Shown piece by piece: positions 60,778-64,000 of a stretch of 64,000 bases of DNA; position 1 is the first letter of the stretch, and each line of letters starts with the position of its first letter. The DNA lies in contig NC_134398.1 in assembly GCF_050003625.1 (NCBI RefSeq), positions 200,936,583 to 201,000,582 of the forward strand, read 5' to 3'. The notes under the pieces are model-generated. The model saw only the letters and a list, made by a program, of their open reading frames with translations. It made no database searches and was not told where the DNA came from. The position numbers were made by a program, and so were the translations under genes. The stretch is from Haematobia irritans (Eukaryota; Arthropoda; Insecta; Diptera; Muscidae).

Positions 60778-61011
60778 AACTCCTACTTTATATAAATTAT
60801 GCAAATATTCTTGTCTGAACTAGATTTTCAACTATGGACCATCATGGGTCTAGATATCTATTGAACATTTATTCTTTTTCGTTTTTTTTTTCAAAAAAAT
60901 TCTAACATAGCCACATCAATGTTGCTAGATGGTCTAAGTCAGGGCTTTTCAAATAGAAGCCAAGTAACCTGTTTATACTTCAACTTCGTCGGCTCACTTC
61001 ACTTATACCAT
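60778..61011. repeat. Duplicated segment, copy 1
   Basis: Shares ACTATGGACCATCAT, GGGCTTTTCAAATA and GGCTCACTTCA with 63600-63800, at an offset of about 2.8 kb. The match is diverged, with small insertions. Confidence 0.75.
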
Positions 61012-61489
61012 GGCTGAACTGAAAGTATTGAACTTTTCTTGTGTGGACAGCACCAAACAAAAAACACCCATATCTAGATGGGATGCCAAACAAGTCTTAC
61101 GGCTTAGCACTGACCACCATGGATAACTAAGAGCATTAAAAGAAGACATGGACGGTAACAAAAGATCTGTGGCCATGTAAACCTTATAGTGGGGCCATTG
61201 TTTGTTATAAGACCCTCTAGGGAATTAAATAACGAGGGTCTTGCCAATTATAAATCAAACCAAAGATTTTAATACAGATAATTCCCAAAAAATAATCTAA
61301 GTGTATGTAATAATTTAGCTTAATACAAATGATTGTAATTAAATCAAATTAATATTTTTTCAATGCAATCATAAATTTATTTAATTAAAATTTACTTTAT
61401 TTGTATTTAATTTTATTTTAATTAAATTCAGTCTAGAATTTAAATCTATTTTAATTTTTTAGCAATGCTACTTAACACCATCACCATAC
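61012..61489. other. Apparently low-copy sequence
   Basis: No feature recognised. Confidence 0.35.
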
Positions 61490-62200
61490 CTTATATGACA
61501 TTTCATGTTAAGTTCTTAGTTTCATGTTAAGCTCTTCGTAATATGTATTTATGTTATAACCAATGTTAACAATATGCTATGATGATCTATCAGTCAAAGC
61601 AACAACAACTTTGGACACCTCAATCTTACACTCCCATTGAGATGTATCTCTTTTGCATGTTTTCTCACTATTATTCTCGATAATCGATGCTAATTAACAG
61701 CTTGACCATATCTTATATATCATTCCATGTTAAGCTCTTCGTAATATTTATTTATGTTAATATTACCATCATTTTTCTCGACACTCAGCTGGTATCACAC
61801 ATATACAATGAAACTTACTCTCACATTGGGAGATATCTCTTTTGCATAATATATTCTCACTATTATTCTCGATATTCGATGCTAATTACCAGCATGATAA
61901 TGTCTTCTATGATATTTCATGTTAAGCTCTTCATTAACATAACTCTTCGTAATATTTATTTATGTTATTATCAATCTTAACACATGGTATGTTATGTTAA
62001 GAAGATCTATCATTAATGTTACCATCATTGTTCTCCATACGCACTTGGTTATGTCACAAATACAATGAAACTTACTCTCAAATTGAGATATATAACTCTT
62101 TTGCATGCTATTTTCTCATTATTAATGTCGATACTCCGTTGATTATCTTACAAATCGAGAAATATATATTTTTCATAATATATTCTCTCTGTAAAGCTGA
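61490..62200. repeat. Satellite of about 159 bp, cluster 3, diverged
   Basis: Contains repeated TTTCATGTTAAGCTCTTCGT, TATTTATGTTA, GATCTATCA and TCTCTTTTGCAT segments related to clusters 1 and 2 but with irregular spacing. The reading frames here simply follow the repeat. Confidence 0.75.
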
Positions 62201-63599
62201 TCCCTTTCATGCTAGATTTGTATAGGCTAACATGACAGTTACTCTTCATCATAATATTGATATTTTATTAGTATTGTGATCAATCTTATTCATAGAGTCA
62301 CTTTATAAAAATAAAGGCAATTTTTTTTTTTTTTTTTTTTTTTGAAAAAAAAAAATATATGGAAAGAACCTGGTGTCTATTGAAGTCTGCATATCGAAGG
62401 CTTTCACATTGAACTACATAGTTTCTAAACTAAAAATTAAAAATCTTTATAAAATTATAAGATACAAAAAACATTTAATACTAAAGAGATTTGTCTCCTT
62501 ATAATTTAGTTTAATTTATAATTTCTCTCAATGCAACGCCAACAACCAACTTACCTTATATGCTCTAACTAAGGCCTTCTATAATGTCAGCTTCGAACTT
62601 CTTTTTGAACAATTCATTTTGTATTCTCACTACTAAAAAGGCTTGGTAATCGTGCTGCATTGTTAAACGGTGACCATTTCTGCCAACATGATGGAGACGA
62701 GGGACAAATATTTTCTAGTCATGAAGTTGTTGCTGCTGCTGCTGAGACCATCTCAAACAGACTGTATTGTATAATATTATGGTTACAAATCAAAAAAGTC
62801 CAGGCATGATTGAAAGCCAAGATGTTGTAACCAAGTACTATGCAAGCCAGCTGGAAATATGAGCCATCACCATTACCACATTGTTGATAATGGGAGGGAA
62901 ACTAAAGCCAGCCGTTCAATTTGTTGTCTCTTCATTTTCCAGCTCAAGGTATTATGTATTGTTGTGGTGTCATTGCTTTTTACCCTCTGCTCTGATTATT
63001 CTAGACTACGGTACATTGTGGATTTATACCACAACCACTATACCTTAGTTAGAATGTTCCAAGTACATAGGAAATGCGCTTTTCAAGCAGTAATTGTAAG
63101 CGGTTTATATATAGCAAAAGCTCATTTCCCTATTATAGACCTTTGAGACATTGGAAATTCCATCAAACATAATTATACGATGATGTGAATGAAGACAATT
63201 GGAGAAGACGTGCAATGCTATTGTTACGATGCATCGCGATGCTTCAAAAGGCATTTGATCACACTAAGGACATTGTGAAATTTTAAACTTAGCAACTATG
63301 AGCTGTAAAGGGAAATATTTCTAATATAAGTAACATATATTTTACATATGTACATACGTAACATCTTATAAGATACCAGAGAGAATTTCTCTTATACTCT
63401 TATTGTAAGAGAAGTCGTCTTTAGAGAGGACCCTGTAGAGATGCTACACCATTTGAGATTTCACTTATGGAGTAATTTAGAAAACATTGCGAAAAGTTCT
63501 AACCCCCTTTCGGTGTTCGGTTGTCATTTTAAGAACAGTAGCTAAATTAAAATAAATGAAAGAAAATTAAAATTAATTATAGTTTTTGCTGTTTTTATT
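62201..63599. other. Apparently low-copy sequence
   Basis: A 23-base T-run at 62321-62343. A 95-codon plus-strand frame at 62859-63146 has mixed composition and no domain I recognise. It is the least repeat-like frame in the window, but it lacks any supporting splice or homology evidence. Confidence 0.4.
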
Positions 63600-63805
63600 T
63601 TTCTACTCCTTTTTTATATAAATTATGAAAATATTCTAGTTTGAACTAGATTTCCAACTATGGACCATCATATGTCTAAATATCTATTGAATATTTATTA
63701 TTTTTTTAACATTTTAGATAGTCTATGTTTGGGCTTTTCAAATATATTAATAGAAGACAGGTAACATGTTTATTTTTCAACTTTGGCTCACTTCATTCAT
63801 CCTAT
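63600..63805. repeat. Duplicated segment, copy 2
   Basis: Diverged counterpart of 60778-61011, in the same orientation. Confidence 0.75.
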
Positions 63806-63814
63806 AAGAAACGA

Positions 63815-63985
63815 CATGTTAACAAAATTTTATATAGAAATAAAATAAAATGTTTCAATCGAAATAAAATTTTGTAAAAATTTTATATGAAATAAAATGT
63901 TGATGAAATGTTCTGTAGAAATAAAATTTTGAATCAAATTTACTACAGAAATAAAATTTTGACAAAATTGTCTATGCAAAAAAAA
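63815..63985 (-). repeat. 29-bp satellite array, start of a block leaving the window
   Basis: About six monomers in GAC orientation (TTGACAAAATTGTCTATG-type), ending in a poly(A) run at the window edge. Confidence 0.85.
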
Positions 63986-64000
63986 AAAAAAAAATTACAA

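Noticed and set aside
62859..63146. 95-codon open frame near the window end
   Set aside because: Composition is less biased than that of its neighbours, but there is no domain, initiation context or splice support, so it is left uncalled.

Overview
The window looks like gene-poor nuclear DNA from a higher fly. It is very AT-rich and full of nested transposable elements and tandem repeats. Three interspersed repeat families built on a monomer of about 153 bp, a tRNA-derived SINE, and TA-flanked Tc1/mariner relatives suggest a calyptrate fly such as a muscid. That assignment is inferred from repeat style, not from a host gene. I found no convincing host protein-coding exon, rRNA gene or functional tRNA gene. 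The only recognisable proteins are three broken transposases. The interval could be intergenic or lie inside a very long intron.

Layout. 1-755 is the tail of a 153-bp-monomer repeat (family 1), joined to a short 29-bp satellite array (756-1444). 3486-6180 is simple AT satellite in three registers. 6276-7566 is a Tc1/mariner element with a frameshifted transposase. 8718-9524 is a local tandem duplication. 10150-13500 is a CT-rich repeat cluster broken up by an 844-bp hAT-type element and by a CCCTA-ended element that itself carries a SINE. 14677-18400, 24469-29235 and 31271-31564 are dominated by CAATTAA-rich foldback elements, including a palindrome with arms of about 0.95 kb. 18415-19822 (family 2), 22078-23872 (family 1), 52990-54308 (family 1) and 56997-59003 (family 3) are the other 153-bp-monomer repeats. 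20716-21649 and 25707-26628 are two deleted DD41D mariner copies. 30404-34060 holds about a dozen degenerate tRNA-Lys primer-binding-site-like motifs, several at 140-bp spacing. From 34.9 to 53 kb most of the sequence is 29-bp satellite (about 15 kb in the whole window), interrupted by mobile elements. 55.4-62.2 kb contains three clusters of a satellite of about 159 bp.

Insertions can be ordered in places. SINEs landed inside the CCCTA elements. One CCCTA element, a TTAA-flanked MITE and a GAGTRCTATGTTC MITE landed inside 29-bp satellite. A DD41D mariner and a SINE both landed in the right arm of the large palindrome. The window is best read as a repeat graveyard with a few structurally odd arrays, and not as an operon-like or pathway-bearing region.
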